NCBI RefSeq assembly: GCF_030689645.1 | Contig: NZ_JAUYFU010000024.1 | Location: 120,807-184,806, forward strand | From: Humidesulfovibrio sp. | GTDB taxonomy: Bacteria; Desulfobacterota; Desulfovibrionia; Desulfovibrionales; Desulfovibrionaceae | Length of the DNA: 64,000 bases | Direction of reading: 5' to 3' | Shown: positions 11,250 to 19,588 of the stretch, piece by piece | Numbering within the stretch: position 1 is the stretch's first letter | Layout of the letters: each line of letters begins with the position of its first letter | Notes under the pieces: generated by a model | Told to the model about the DNA's origin: nothing | The model's database searches: none | Seen by the model: only the letters and a program-made list of their open reading frames with translations | Made by a program: the position numbers and the translations under genes

Positions 11250-12578
11250 TCATAGAATGAGTCCGCCTCGCCTGTGCTGATTTGTGTCGCCAAGCCCGAA
11301 GTGCCGCAGCACGAGCTGGCCCGTGTCGCGCAGGCGCATAACTACTGTGTCGCCTTGCGCCTCTGCGCCCGTATCTGCGAAAAACACGTCGTCCGGGGTG
11401 TGCATGCCGAAGCGGCCAAAATGCCCGAAGACTTCCTGGCGGTCAAAACGCGCCTTGAGGTCCAGGCCGCGTTCCGGCACGCAGATGAGATCCGGCGCGT
11501 TTTCGCACTGGTAAAGCTCCCGCCCGTCCAGCACCTGTTTCATGACCTTGCGGCCCTCCCAGGTCAACCCCAGAAGCAGAGCACGCAGTTCAGCAACCAG
11601 TCCCGGAATCTCGGATTCGCGAACGCGTCCGAGCTTGAAGGAACCCTCGCGGTGCAGCACGATCCGCCCCGGATCAAGGGCGAAGGCACGCGTTTCCGGC
11701 CCGATGACGCCCGCGTCCCATTCATCGCGGGCCGGTCGGCACAGGTGCAGGTAGCCTGCCAGGGTCAGCACGCGGTTCAGGTCCACCTCGGTGTCCAGCG
11801 CGCAGAAGCCGTGGTCGGCAAAGGCGATGAGCCGCTTCGGCTCCGGCAGGGCCTCATAGCGGTCCAGCACCTCGCCCACAAGCGCGTCCCACTCCCGCAG
11901 GAACGCGAGACACGCCCCATGCAGCGCATGCGCCGGGTTTTCCACAGCGGGAAACAGGAAGTGGAAGAGGCGGTCCGTCTCCGTAAGCACGCACACAAAC
12001 AGGTCCCACGCCAGATCGGGCCACAGGAGATTCAGGGCCGAGCGCCGGGCGGCCAATGACTGACGCAGTTGGTCCAGCAGGTATTCTGGATCGGCTGCGC
12101 CGCGCGTGGTGTCGCCTTCCACCCGGTAGTTTGTCGCGCGCAGCGGGCCCAGCAGGAATGGCGGGAAAACCGCAGATTCAAGACTCTCGGCCACGAATCC
12201 GGCGACGAGCATTCCGCGCAGGGGCCGCGCAGGAGCCATGTTGGGCAGGTTCAAAACCCGCGAGGTGAGCCCGGCCTCGCTCATGCGTTGAAAAATAGTG
12301 GGGCAGCGCACGTCGTTGAACCCGGCGATGCGCAGAGCGTAGGTTTGCGGGTCGAGCACGGTGAAACCATGCACGCCATGCACGCCAGGGCCTTCTCCGG
12401 TGAAGAAGCTCGTCCAGTTGACGGGCGAAAGCTCGGGCAGCTCGGCTTCGATGGGCCGGGCAAAGGGCAAGAGCCGCGACAGGTTCCGCAGATGCGGCGA
12501 CAGGGCGCGGGCCAGGGACAAGGGCAGGCCGTCCAGCCCAAGGACGACGAGGCGCGGGCGAGAGGCGGCGGACGTCAT
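11250..12578 (-). CDS. Alkaline-phosphatase-fold phosphodiesterase/nucleotide pyrophosphatase-like protein
   Basis: A 442-aa protein of the alkaline phosphatase superfamily. It starts with the strand-metal site VVLGLDGLP (Asp16), has the nucleophile region SPVNWTSFFTGEGPGVHG (about 51-68) and a later metal-binding ADHGFC. This matches the type I phosphodiesterase/nucleotide pyrophosphatase group, which hydrolyses phosphodiester, phosphonate or sulfate esters. There is no signal peptide, so it is probably cytoplasmic. The start at 12578 is the first ATG that places the GLDG strand near the N-terminus. It precedes the UvrD-type gene by 13 bp. The substrate cannot be inferred. Confidence 0.75.
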   Translation of the reverse strand: MTSAASRPRLVVLGLDGLPLSLARALSPHLRNLSRLLPFARPIEAELPELSPVNWTSFFTGEGPGVHGVHGFTVLDPQTYALRIAGFNDVRCPTIFQRMSEAGLTSRVLNLPNMAPARPLRGMLVAGFVAESLESAVFPPFLLGPLRATNYRVEGDTTRGAADPEYLLDQLRQSLAARRSALNLLWPDLAWDLFVCVLTETDRLFHFLFPAVENPAHALHGACLAFLREWDALVGEVLDRYEALPEPKRLIAFADHGFCALDTEVDLNRVLTLAGYLHLCRPARDEWDAGVIGPETRAFALDPGRIVLHREGSFKLGRVRESEIPGLVAELRALLLGLTWEGRKVMKQVLDGRELYQCENAPDLICVPERGLDLKARFDRQEVFGHFGRFGMHTPDDVFFADTGAEAQGDTVVMRLRDTGQLVLRHFGLGDTNQHRRGGLIL

Positions 12579-12613
12579 GGCAGAGGGGGTGCAGAAGAAA
12601 GAGGGGAGAGGTG

Positions 12614-12797
12614 GCAGAATATGCCTCCGGCGGCCAGGGGGCAGTGCCCCCTGGACCCGCCATGCCGCGAATCCTCGGGGAAAGACCCCTTGGATTCGCG
12701 GAAGTATGGCAAGTGGCCTTGAGTCTCCGGCAACAGTCCAACCATAATGGGATTCCAAAGGGCCTTGCGCCCTTTGGCCCCCGGAGGGATATTCTGC
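12614..12797. repeat. Composite REP-like element: two inverted palindromes around a central hairpin
   Basis: The non-coding gap between the phosphodiesterase gene and the DUF2156 gene is filled by symmetric structure. A left unit begins GCAGAATATGCCTCCGG and contains a 9-bp hairpin (12634-12642 with 12646-12654). A right unit in opposite orientation reads, on the minus strand, GCAGAATATCCCTCCGG and contains a 9-bp hairpin (12755-12763 with 12769-12777). Between them a third perfect hairpin pairs 12665-12674 with 12692-12701. Two related palindromic units in head-to-head arrangement resemble a bacterial interspersed mosaic (REP pair). No further copy was recognised in this window. Confidence 0.75.
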
Positions 12798-12809
12798 ACC
12801 GCTTCCCTC

Positions 12810-13688
12810 TTACGCGAGCTCGACATCATACTTTTGCATGAACTGCACAGGGTTGTACGAAAGCTTGGCCTTGCGCAGGCCTTCGTCGCCAAGGTCCTGC
12901 TCTCGGTTCACCAGGGCGAAGCGGTCTTCTTGCGCCTCAAGGAAGTGCTTGTTGATGGCCTGGTAGATGCCCTTGAAGCGCGTGTCGCCCTTCTCAAAGT
13001 GGATGACGATGGTGTCCTTGCTCAGGCTTTCGCCCACGGTGTAGGCCACCACCTTGCCGCCGATGCGGATGGTGCCGCCCATGAGGTTTCCCAGGCGGTC
13101 AAAATTCTTGAGCACGCGCGAGATTGCCTGATTCTCAGCCACCAGGGCTTCGGACGGGTGCTCCTGCCAGCCGTGCCATTCGGCCTGCATGTCCAGCACC
13201 TCTTCAACACAGTCGGCCTGCATGGGCGTGTATTCGAAGATGTTAGACTTTTCGAACTGGTGCAATAAATTCTTTTTCTTGTGGAACTTGTTTCCTTTAA
13301 GCTCGACGAGTTCCGGCACGGAGTACACGTAGTCGAAGTGGTCGCGTGCTTCCACCGCGGACAGACGATCGCCGAAAGCCTGACGCCAGATGCCAAGCAG
13401 GGCCTCGGGCACGCGAGTGAAGCGCGCCGGGCCGGCCAGACAGGGCAGGGCGGCCCAGTCCACCTTGGTCCAGTCGCCTACCGGAGCCCACATGATATCC
13501 TGCGGTATGGTCTGCTTGATCCACACCAGATCGTGGGCGATGCGCCACTGCATGCCGTAGTGCTCGGCCCAGCCGTAGAGGTTGGCGAAGGCGTAGTCCG
13601 AGGTCACCTCGGGGCAGGCTGCCAGTGATGCCCGGTATTTTTCCTGATGCTTCAGGCAGATGCTTTCGAAGTTGTCGCAGGTGCTCAT
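12810..13688 (-). CDS. DUF2156 family protein (GNAT-like, LPG-synthase C-terminal type)
   Basis: A 292-aa protein resembling the DUF2156 family, whose fold is shared by the cytoplasmic domain of MprF lysyl-phosphatidylglycerol synthase. Stretches such as DYAFANLYGWAEHYGM, KGNKFHKKKNLLHQFEK, GKVVAYTVGESL and INREQDLGDEGLRKAKLSY-like sequence near the end are typical of this group. The family is thought to transfer aminoacyl or acyl groups, but the substrate here is unknown. The start ATG overlaps the stop of the MATE gene (ATGA at 13688), which implies translational coupling to a membrane exporter. Confidence 0.8.
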   Translation of the reverse strand: MSTCDNFESICLKHQEKYRASLAACPEVTSDYAFANLYGWAEHYGMQWRIAHDLVWIKQTIPQDIMWAPVGDWTKVDWAALPCLAGPARFTRVPEALLGIWRQAFGDRLSAVEARDHFDYVYSVPELVELKGNKFHKKKNLLHQFEKSNIFEYTPMQADCVEEVLDMQAEWHGWQEHPSEALVAENQAISRVLKNFDRLGNLMGGTIRIGGKVVAYTVGESLSKDTIVIHFEKGDTRFKGIYQAINKHFLEAQEDRFALVNREQDLGDEGLRKAKLSYNPVQFMQKYDVELA

Positions 13689-15115
13689 CAGTGTGTTCCG
13701 TTTAAGTGGTTTCCGTTGCGGGTTTTTGACATGGCGAAGCGCTGCCAATCCTTCTTCATGAATATATACAATAGGATAGCTGCCTGGAAAGCCTGTGATG
13801 CCAGCATGGAGATCCACACCCCGGTGGCCGTGCCCAGGACCAGGTGCCCCAGGATATAGGCCAGGGGCAGGCGCACCAGCCAGGTGCCGAGCCCCATGCC
13901 GAGGAGGTTGTACAGCGTTGCCCCTGCGCCCGCCAGTGCCCCGGCCAGGATCATGGTGGTGAGGGTGAAGGGAATGGCCAGGACGTTGTACACGAGGTAA
14001 TTCTCGGCCTCGGCTTGCACCTCGGCCTTGGGCGCGATGAATCCGGCGACATCGGCCAGAAAGGGCCAGAGCAGGGCGGCCATGATGCCGATGCCCACAA
14101 GCCCGATGCCGAGAATTCGCAGGCCCATGCGCCGGGCCTCTTCGGGCTGGCCTGCGCCCAGCAGGTGCCCCACCAGGATGCTGGCGGTGAGGTTCAGGGC
14201 GAAGGCTGGCAGGAACAGCAAGGATTCGACCCGTGCACCTGCGGCCATGCCAGCCAGAGCCACCACGCTGTTCTCGGGCAGGCTGGCGGTGATGGCGAAG
14301 AGCACCAGGTAGCCTGAGTGCCAGACGATCTGCATGAGCCCGGCAGGCCAGGCTACCTTGAAAAGATACGGAAACGCTTTGCGAATCCAGCAAAACGGGG
14401 CGAAAATTCGTCGGCGCAGGGTACCGTTGAGACGCAGCACCACAAGCCCGAACACCGCGCCCAGGGTGATGGCCGAGAAGGTGGACCAGACGATGCCCTG
14501 CACGCCGAGTTTTGGCAGGCCCCACAGGCCGAGACCAAGGCCCAGGTCGCCCACGGTGTTCACCAGGGTGACGAGGATCATGGTGTAGAGGGGCACCATG
14601 ACCTGCCTGCGGGCGCGAAACACCGCGTTCTGCATGATCATCATGTAGTAGGGCGGCAGGGTGTACAGGAAGACTTCCAGAATGTAGCCGGTGAGCGGTG
14701 CGATGTCCTGGGGCACATGCAGGGCGCGCACGAACAGGTCGCGCAGTGGCAGGCCCAGAGCCAGGAACACGAGGCCCGAGGCTGCTGCGATTGAGAGGCA
14801 CAAGCCTGTGTAGCGCTCGGCCCGCAGCATTTTTCCTGCGCCGATGGACTGGCTGATGGCCGCCACCGCGCCGCCCGACACGGCAGTGGCGATGATCAGA
14901 AACAAGAACAGCGACTGGGTGATGATGCCAAGGGACGCCTGGACACGGTGGTCGATCTGGCCTGCAACCCATACGTCCACGAACCCGATGAGGAAGTTGA
15001 AGACCATCATCAGAACCTGGGGCCAGGAGAGGTTCCAGATGAGGCGGACGGGGTTCTGTGCGAGGTCGGTTGGCTGCATGCATATCCTGAAGGCGCTGTT
15101 TGTCGAACCGTTCAT
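13688..15115 (-). CDS. MATE family multidrug/metabolite efflux transporter
   Basis: A 475-aa membrane protein with about 12 hydrophobic helices in two homologous halves. The halves start near residues 25 (IWNLSWPQVLMMVFNFL) and 255 (FKVAWPAGLMQIVWHSG), as in the MATE (NorM/DinF) family. MATE proteins export cationic compounds using H+ or Na+ gradients. It is the first gene of a two-gene unit with the DUF2156 protein and is divergent from the ModE-like regulator. The exported substrate is not evident. ATG 15115 is used; ATG 15079 (MQPTDLAQN) is an alternative start. Confidence 0.88.
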   Translation of the reverse strand: MNGSTNSAFRICMQPTDLAQNPVRLIWNLSWPQVLMMVFNFLIGFVDVWVAGQIDHRVQASLGIITQSLFLFLIIATAVSGGAVAAISQSIGAGKMLRAERYTGLCLSIAAASGLVFLALGLPLRDLFVRALHVPQDIAPLTGYILEVFLYTLPPYYMMIMQNAVFRARRQVMVPLYTMILVTLVNTVGDLGLGLGLWGLPKLGVQGIVWSTFSAITLGAVFGLVVLRLNGTLRRRIFAPFCWIRKAFPYLFKVAWPAGLMQIVWHSGYLVLFAITASLPENSVVALAGMAAGARVESLLFLPAFALNLTASILVGHLLGAGQPEEARRMGLRILGIGLVGIGIMAALLWPFLADVAGFIAPKAEVQAEAENYLVYNVLAIPFTLTTMILAGALAGAGATLYNLLGMGLGTWLVRLPLAYILGHLVLGTATGVWISMLASQAFQAAILLYIFMKKDWQRFAMSKTRNGNHLNGTH

Positions 15116-15235
15116 CTAGACACGAATTTACGTATGCCAAGACCCGTGCGCAGATTTTCTTTACGTGGAGGCCATGTTCTGCCATATCTGACAGCATGAA
15201 CCCGGCGCATTACGCGCCGCAGGCTGGAGGTATCC

Positions 15236-15667
15236 ATGAGCGGGGAGAAAAAGAGCGGTTCCACTGCTGGGACGGTTGCCGGGGCAGGCGCCGGTGCACC
15301 CGTTTTGCGGGTCCATTTGTGGCTGGAGTCAGGGGACGGAATGCTTTTTGGCCTGGGGCGCGCGCAGCTTCTGGAGTTGGTGGAGCGCCTGGGGTCGTTG
15401 AATCAGGCGGCCAAGGCCCTGGGCATGAGCTACCGCGCAGCCTGGGGACGCATCAAGCGCACCGAGGAAGCCCTGGGCGAGCCGCTATTGGCCAAGGCCA
15501 GCGGCCGCAAAGGCTACGAGCTGACCCCGCTCGCCGCATCCTTGCTGAAAGATTTTGCCTTGTGGCATCATGAGGTGGAGGAATTCGCCCTGGCCCGGGC
15601 CAAGGCGCGTCTTCCGTGGGACGTGCGACCCTTTGCTGGGCCGCAGGCAGAGCCCGCCCAGGAGTAA
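15236..15667 (+). CDS. ModE-like winged helix-turn-helix transcriptional regulator (LysR-type HTH only)
   Basis: A 143-aa protein with an N-terminal ~23-residue Gly/Ala-rich leader and then a ModE N-terminal-type DNA-binding domain. LELVERLGSLNQAAKALGMS and YRAAWGRIKRTEEALGEPL are the recognisable HTH and wing segments, followed by YELTPLAASLL. Full ModE has C-terminal molybdate-binding (TOBE/MOP) domains, which are missing, so this is the short single-domain form common in deltaproteobacteria. Start ATG 15236 follows GGAGG. A palindrome ggcgc-attac-gcgcc just upstream (about 15207-15221) could be an operator. Its likely targets, such as molybdate or tungstate uptake genes, are not in view. 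Confidence 0.8.
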   Translation: MSGEKKSGSTAGTVAGAGAGAPVLRVHLWLESGDGMLFGLGRAQLLELVERLGSLNQAAKALGMSYRAAWGRIKRTEEALGEPLLAKASGRKGYELTPLAASLLKDFALWHHEVEEFALARAKARLPWDVRPFAGPQAEPAQE

Positions 15668-15718
15668 ACGACGCATCGGGCCCAGCAGCGAGCACAAGCT
15701 TTCGCGCCGCAAAAGAAA

Positions 15719-15787
15719 AGGGCTGCCCCTGACGCCTGGCGCTCCTTGACGGAGGCCTGGACGCCGGGGGCAGCCCTGTACGTTTTT
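15719..15787. terminator. Strong bidirectional intrinsic terminator between the modE-like gene and pnp
   Basis: An 11-bp outer stem (15719-15729 with 15767-15777) is extended inward by imperfect pairing. It is followed on the plus strand by GTACGTTTTT and flanked on the minus strand by an A-rich stretch that becomes a U-run. It sits between two converging genes (the modE-like gene on plus, pnp on minus) and would end both transcripts. Confidence 0.8.
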
Positions 15788-15795
15788 CTTAAGGC

Positions 15796-18054
15796 CTAGC
15801 GGCGTCCGCCACGGTCTCCGCCACGTCCGCCACGGTCTCCGCCACGGTCTCCGCTGCGGCCGCGATCACGGTCGCCACGGCCAGGGCCGTCGCTGCGGGA
15901 AGAGGGCGGACGACGGAACTCGTCCAGGCTCACTTCCTGGCCAGCCTGCTCCATGAGCCAGGCCTTGCGGGACAGACGGATGCGTCCGCCCGGCTCCAGC
16001 TCGATGACCTTGACCCACACTTCCTGCCCAAGCTGCAACAGGTCTTCCACGCGGTCAACGCGCTCCACATCCAGCTGGGACACGTGCAGCATGCCCTCGG
16101 CGCCGGGCAGGATCTCCACCAGCGCGCCGACTTCCAGGATTTTCTTCACAGTGCCCAGGTAGTTGCGGCCCGGCTCCGGGGTCTGGTCGTAGTAGAGGAC
16201 CATGGCCTTGGCCTTCTGCAGGCTCTCGGTGTTGGGGGCGAAGATCGCCACTTTGCCGGAATCCTCAATGTCGATGGCGGCCTGGGTCTCAGCGGTGATG
16301 GCCTTGATGTTCTTGCCGCCGGGTCCGATGACGCTGCGGATCTTCTCGGGGTTGATGAACACCACTTCCATCTGCGGGGCCAGAGCGGAGAGCTGCGGCC
16401 TGGGCGCTGCCAGACACATGGCCATGTGCTCCAGGATGTGCAGGCGGGCGTCGCGGCTCTGGGCCAGGGCGCGGCGCAGCACGTCGTAGGGGATGCCGGT
16501 GGTGATCTTGATGTCCATCTGGATGCCGGTGATGCCGCGCACGGAACCGGCAACCTTGAAGTCCATGTCGCCGAGAGCGTCCTCGTCGCCGAGAATGTCG
16601 GTGAGCACGATGAACTCGTCGCCTTCCTTCATGAGGCCCATGGCGATGCCTGCCACCGGCTCCTTGATGGGCACGCCGGCGTCCATGAGGGCCATGGAGG
16701 CGCCGCACACAGTTGCCATGGAGGAGGATCCGTTTGAGTCCATCACCTCAGAGACCACGCGCAGGGTGAAGGGGAACTCTTCGGCAGTGGGCAGAACGGG
16801 CAGCATCGAGCGCTCGGCCAGGGCGCCGTGGCCGATGTCGCGGCGGCTGGGGCCGCGCAGGATGCGAACTTCGCCCACGCAGTAGGGGGGGAAGTTGTAG
16901 TGCAGCATGAAGCGCTTGGTGTCTTCGCCCACCAGGGTCTCGATGCGCTGTTCATCGCGGGTGCTGCCGAGGGTGGCAACACACAGGGCGGCGGTTTCGC
17001 CGCGGGTGAACAGGGCCGAGCCGTGAGTCATGGGCAGCACGCTGGCGTCAATGGACAACGGGCGCACTGTGGTCAGGTCGCGACCGTCCAGGCGGATCTT
17101 CTCAGCGCGAACGCGCTCGCGCACGATCTTCTTCTCAAGCTCGTTCACCAGGGTGGAAGCCTGCTTGGCGCAGTCGGCCACGTCGGCGAACTTCTCGACC
17201 ACGGCCTCAAGGGTCTTGGTCTTGGCGATTTCCTTGGCGTCGCGGCGGGCCATTTTCTCGGTGATGGCGAAGGCGGCCTTGAGGGACGGGGTGGCGATCT
17301 CCTCAACATAAGAGGCGATGGCTTCGTCGGCCTTCTTCACGGTCACTTCGATCTTGGGCTTGCCGACCTTTTCGCGCAGCTCGTCCTGAATGTCGAACAT
17401 CGGGGTGAGCTGCTTGTGGCCCCACTCAAGGGCGTCGGCCACCAGCTCCTCGGACACGAAGCTCGCGCCGCCTTCGACCATGACGATGGCCGAACGGGTT
17501 GCGGCGAAGATCAGGTTCAGGCTGCTCTGGTCGGTGATCTGCTTGTAGTTGGGGAAGAGCACGAACTGGCCGTCCACGTAGCCCACGCGGGCGCCGCAGA
17601 TGGGGCCTTCAAAGGGCATGTGCGACAGGTGCAGCGCGCAGGACGCGCCGGTGATGGCCAGCACGTCCGGGTTGTTGATGCTGTCGGCGGAGAGGACCGT
17701 GGCGATGACCTGGACCTCGTCGCGGAAGCCCTTCTTGAACATGGGGCGGATGGGGCGATCGATGAGGCGGGAGACCAGGGTCTCGCGCTCGCTCGGGCGG
17801 CCGATCTCGCGACGGAAGTAGCTGCCGGGGATGCGGCCTGCGGCGTAGGACATCTCCTGGTAGTTCACGGTCAGGGGGAAGAAGCCGCGGTCGATTTCCA
17901 GAGCCTGGTTCACAGCGGTGACGTGCACCACGGTGCCGCCGGACTGGATCCACACGGCGCCGCTGGCCTGCTTGGCCATCAGCCCGTGCTCAAGGGTGAT
18001 GTCCATGTTCCCGGCGCGGGTGGAAAGGCTTATTTTGTTGTGGGGTACGAGCAT
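15796..18054 (-). CDS. pnp: Polyribonucleotide nucleotidyltransferase (PNPase)
   Basis: A 752-aa phosphorolytic 3'-5' exoribonuclease of the RNA degradosome. It starts MLVPHNKISLSTRAGNMDI and has two RNase PH domains separated by a helical domain, then a KH domain (around GPGGKNIKAI) and an S1 domain (GTVKKILEVGALVEILPG). The last ~45 residues are an Arg-Gly-Asp-rich tail with repeated GDRGG/GGRGG units, which is unusual and may bind RNA or partners. ATG 18054 follows AGGAGA. It is the last gene of the rimP-to-pnp operon, about 230 bp beyond rpsO. Confidence 0.96.
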   Translation of the reverse strand: MLVPHNKISLSTRAGNMDITLEHGLMAKQASGAVWIQSGGTVVHVTAVNQALEIDRGFFPLTVNYQEMSYAAGRIPGSYFRREIGRPSERETLVSRLIDRPIRPMFKKGFRDEVQVIATVLSADSINNPDVLAITGASCALHLSHMPFEGPICGARVGYVDGQFVLFPNYKQITDQSSLNLIFAATRSAIVMVEGGASFVSEELVADALEWGHKQLTPMFDIQDELREKVGKPKIEVTVKKADEAIASYVEEIATPSLKAAFAITEKMARRDAKEIAKTKTLEAVVEKFADVADCAKQASTLVNELEKKIVRERVRAEKIRLDGRDLTTVRPLSIDASVLPMTHGSALFTRGETAALCVATLGSTRDEQRIETLVGEDTKRFMLHYNFPPYCVGEVRILRGPSRRDIGHGALAERSMLPVLPTAEEFPFTLRVVSEVMDSNGSSSMATVCGASMALMDAGVPIKEPVAGIAMGLMKEGDEFIVLTDILGDEDALGDMDFKVAGSVRGITGIQMDIKITTGIPYDVLRRALAQSRDARLHILEHMAMCLAAPRPQLSALAPQMEVVFINPEKIRSVIGPGGKNIKAITAETQAAIDIEDSGKVAIFAPNTESLQKAKAMVLYYDQTPEPGRNYLGTVKKILEVGALVEILPGAEGMLHVSQLDVERVDRVEDLLQLGQEVWVKVIELEPGGRIRLSRKAWLMEQAGQEVSLDEFRRPPSSRSDGPGRGDRDRGRSGDRGGDRGGRGGDRGGRR

Positions 18055-18286
18055 GTAGTCTCCTGAGTGGTTGCCGTCCTGGGGCCTGCTCCCTGCCCGA
18101 TGTTTAGCCGGCTTGGGGAAGGGCTCTTGCGTGTATCGCAAGAACGCTCTCCGCAGCCAACTAAAGGGGTCTGGAGCCTCGTGTGCTTCCTGGGCGTGTG
18201 TGCTGGCAGGCGACGATTCGCCCGCCGGTTTGATTCGCGCGGGCAGGGGCCGGTTGCGCCGACCCCCGCCCGTGCGGGCTGAATTC

Positions 18287-18556
18287 TTACTTACGAAGGC
18301 CCAGGCGCTCGATGAGTTCACGGTAGCGCTGAACGTTGGTGTTCTTCAGGTAGTTGAGCAACTTGCGGCGCTGTCCGACGAGCTTGAGCAGGCCGGTCTT
18401 GGAGTGGAAGTCCTTCTTGTGCACTTTGAAGTGCTCAGTCAGGTAGGTGATGCGCTCGGTAAGCAGCGCCACCTGGACTTCAGGAGAACCGGTGTCTCCC
18501 TCTTTGCGCTTGAAATTGTCAATGACCTGGGACTTTCCTTCTGGCGTCATAACCAC
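18287..18556 (-). CDS. rpsO: 30S ribosomal protein S15
   Basis: An 89-aa ribosomal protein with the S15 core [36 protein letters not shown] and [13 protein letters not shown]15 binds 16S rRNA early in 30S assembly. I use GTG 18556 (MVMTPEGK) because GAGGAGG lies 8 bases upstream; the ATG two codons later is too far from it. rpsO-pnp adjacency is widely conserved. The 232-bp rpsO-pnp gap contains a small stem (about 18126-18145) that could be a processing or partial termination site. Confidence 0.97.
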   Translation of the reverse strand: MVMTPEGKSQVIDNFKRKEGDTGSPEVQVALLTERITYLTEHFKVHKKDFHSKTGLLKLVGQRRKLLNYLKNTNVQRYRELIERLGLRK

Positions 18557-18624
18557 AGCAGTATCCTCCTCGTCTGGAACCCTGGCAGTGCAGAGTCAGA
18601 CAGTTGTGCCGGTGAGCTCCCCGT

Positions 18625-19578
18625 TCAGGTGGTGGCGGCGGCGTCCATCCACAATCCACGCAGAATCGTCCAGCGCAAGCTGCCGTCCTTGGCCTGTGCC
18701 TCCGCCAGCGCAACCGGTTCGCCCGTTTCATCGACCAGCATGACCTGCTCGCCGGGTTTCCCCAGGAGCTCGGCGCCGCTTGGTCCGCCCACCGGCAGCC
18801 AGGCCCCGTTTTTCACGAGGGCGGCCAGGGTGGGGGAAAGGACGATGGTGCGCCAATGCGGGAGCATCTTCGCCAGCGGAACGACCCGCTCGGCAAAGAG
18901 CTCCGGCTCGCCAAGAACCGCATCCAGGCTGTACGAGACGTCAAGCCCATAGGGCTCGCACGCCTCCCGCGTGAGCTGCGCAAGCGCCGCTCCGCACCCG
19001 AGCCGAATCCCCAAGCTGTGGACCAGGGAGCGAATGTACGTGCCAGCCAGGCAACGTACCCTGAACCGTGCAAAGGGGAGCTCGATCTCCAGCGGTTCGA
19101 CCTCATATACCTCGATACGCTTCTCCTTGACCGGCACCGCCTCGCCCTTTCGGGCGAGTTCGTAGAGGGGCGTGCCCTCGTGCTTGGCCGCGGAGTATGC
19201 AGGCACTTCCTGTTCCGTGAGGTCCTTCCAGGACAGGATGGCCGCCCGCACATCTTCTTGCGAAATATTGCCCAGCCCCTTTTCCTCCACAACCTTGCCT
19301 TCCATGTCGAAGGTGTCGGTGGAGAGTCCCAGGCGCATCATGCCGGTGTAGACCTTGGCGCCGCTGGTGAGGTATCCAGCCAGTTTGGTGCCCTGGCCGA
19401 GCAGCACGAGAAGCACTCCCTGGGCGAGGGGGTCCAGGGTTCCGGCGTGGCCGATCTTGCCCTGGCCGAGGCCGTGCTTGATGCTGTTCAGGCAGCCGGC
19501 GCTTGTGGGGCCGCTGGGTTTGTCCAGCACGAGCAGCCCGTCGAGCTGGCCCGCGCTTCTTTTACGCTTTCTTCCCAT
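18625..19578 (-). CDS. truB: tRNA pseudouridine(55) synthase TruB
   Basis: A 317-aa enzyme that converts U55 of the tRNA T-loop to pseudouridine. The catalytic motif HAGTLDPLAQG is at residues 44-54 with Asp49 as the catalytic residue, preceded by LLVLDKPSGPTS. Later family stretches include VPAYSAAKHEG and CLAGTYIRSLVHSLG. ATG 19578 (MGRKRKRSAG) is chosen; an upstream extension to 19653 overlaps nrnA and lacks homology. It lies 10 bp downstream of nrnA in the operon. Confidence 0.95.
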   Translation of the reverse strand: MGRKRKRSAGQLDGLLVLDKPSGPTSAGCLNSIKHGLGQGKIGHAGTLDPLAQGVLLVLLGQGTKLAGYLTSGAKVYTGMMRLGLSTDTFDMEGKVVEEKGLGNISQEDVRAAILSWKDLTEQEVPAYSAAKHEGTPLYELARKGEAVPVKEKRIEVYEVEPLEIELPFARFRVRCLAGTYIRSLVHSLGIRLGCGAALAQLTREACEPYGLDVSYSLDAVLGEPELFAERVVPLAKMLPHWRTIVLSPTLAALVKNGAWLPVGGPSGAELLGKPGEQVMLVDETGEPVALAEAQAKDGSLRWTILRGLWMDAAATT

Positions 19579-19588
19579 GCCTGTCTGC

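Noticed and set aside
12810..15197. A 795-codon open frame covering both the DUF2156 gene and the MATE region
   Set aside because: Only its last 292 codons resemble a protein family; the upstream part is out of frame with the clear MATE gene and is Arg/Pro/Gly-rich, as expected for a shadow frame in G+C-rich DNA.
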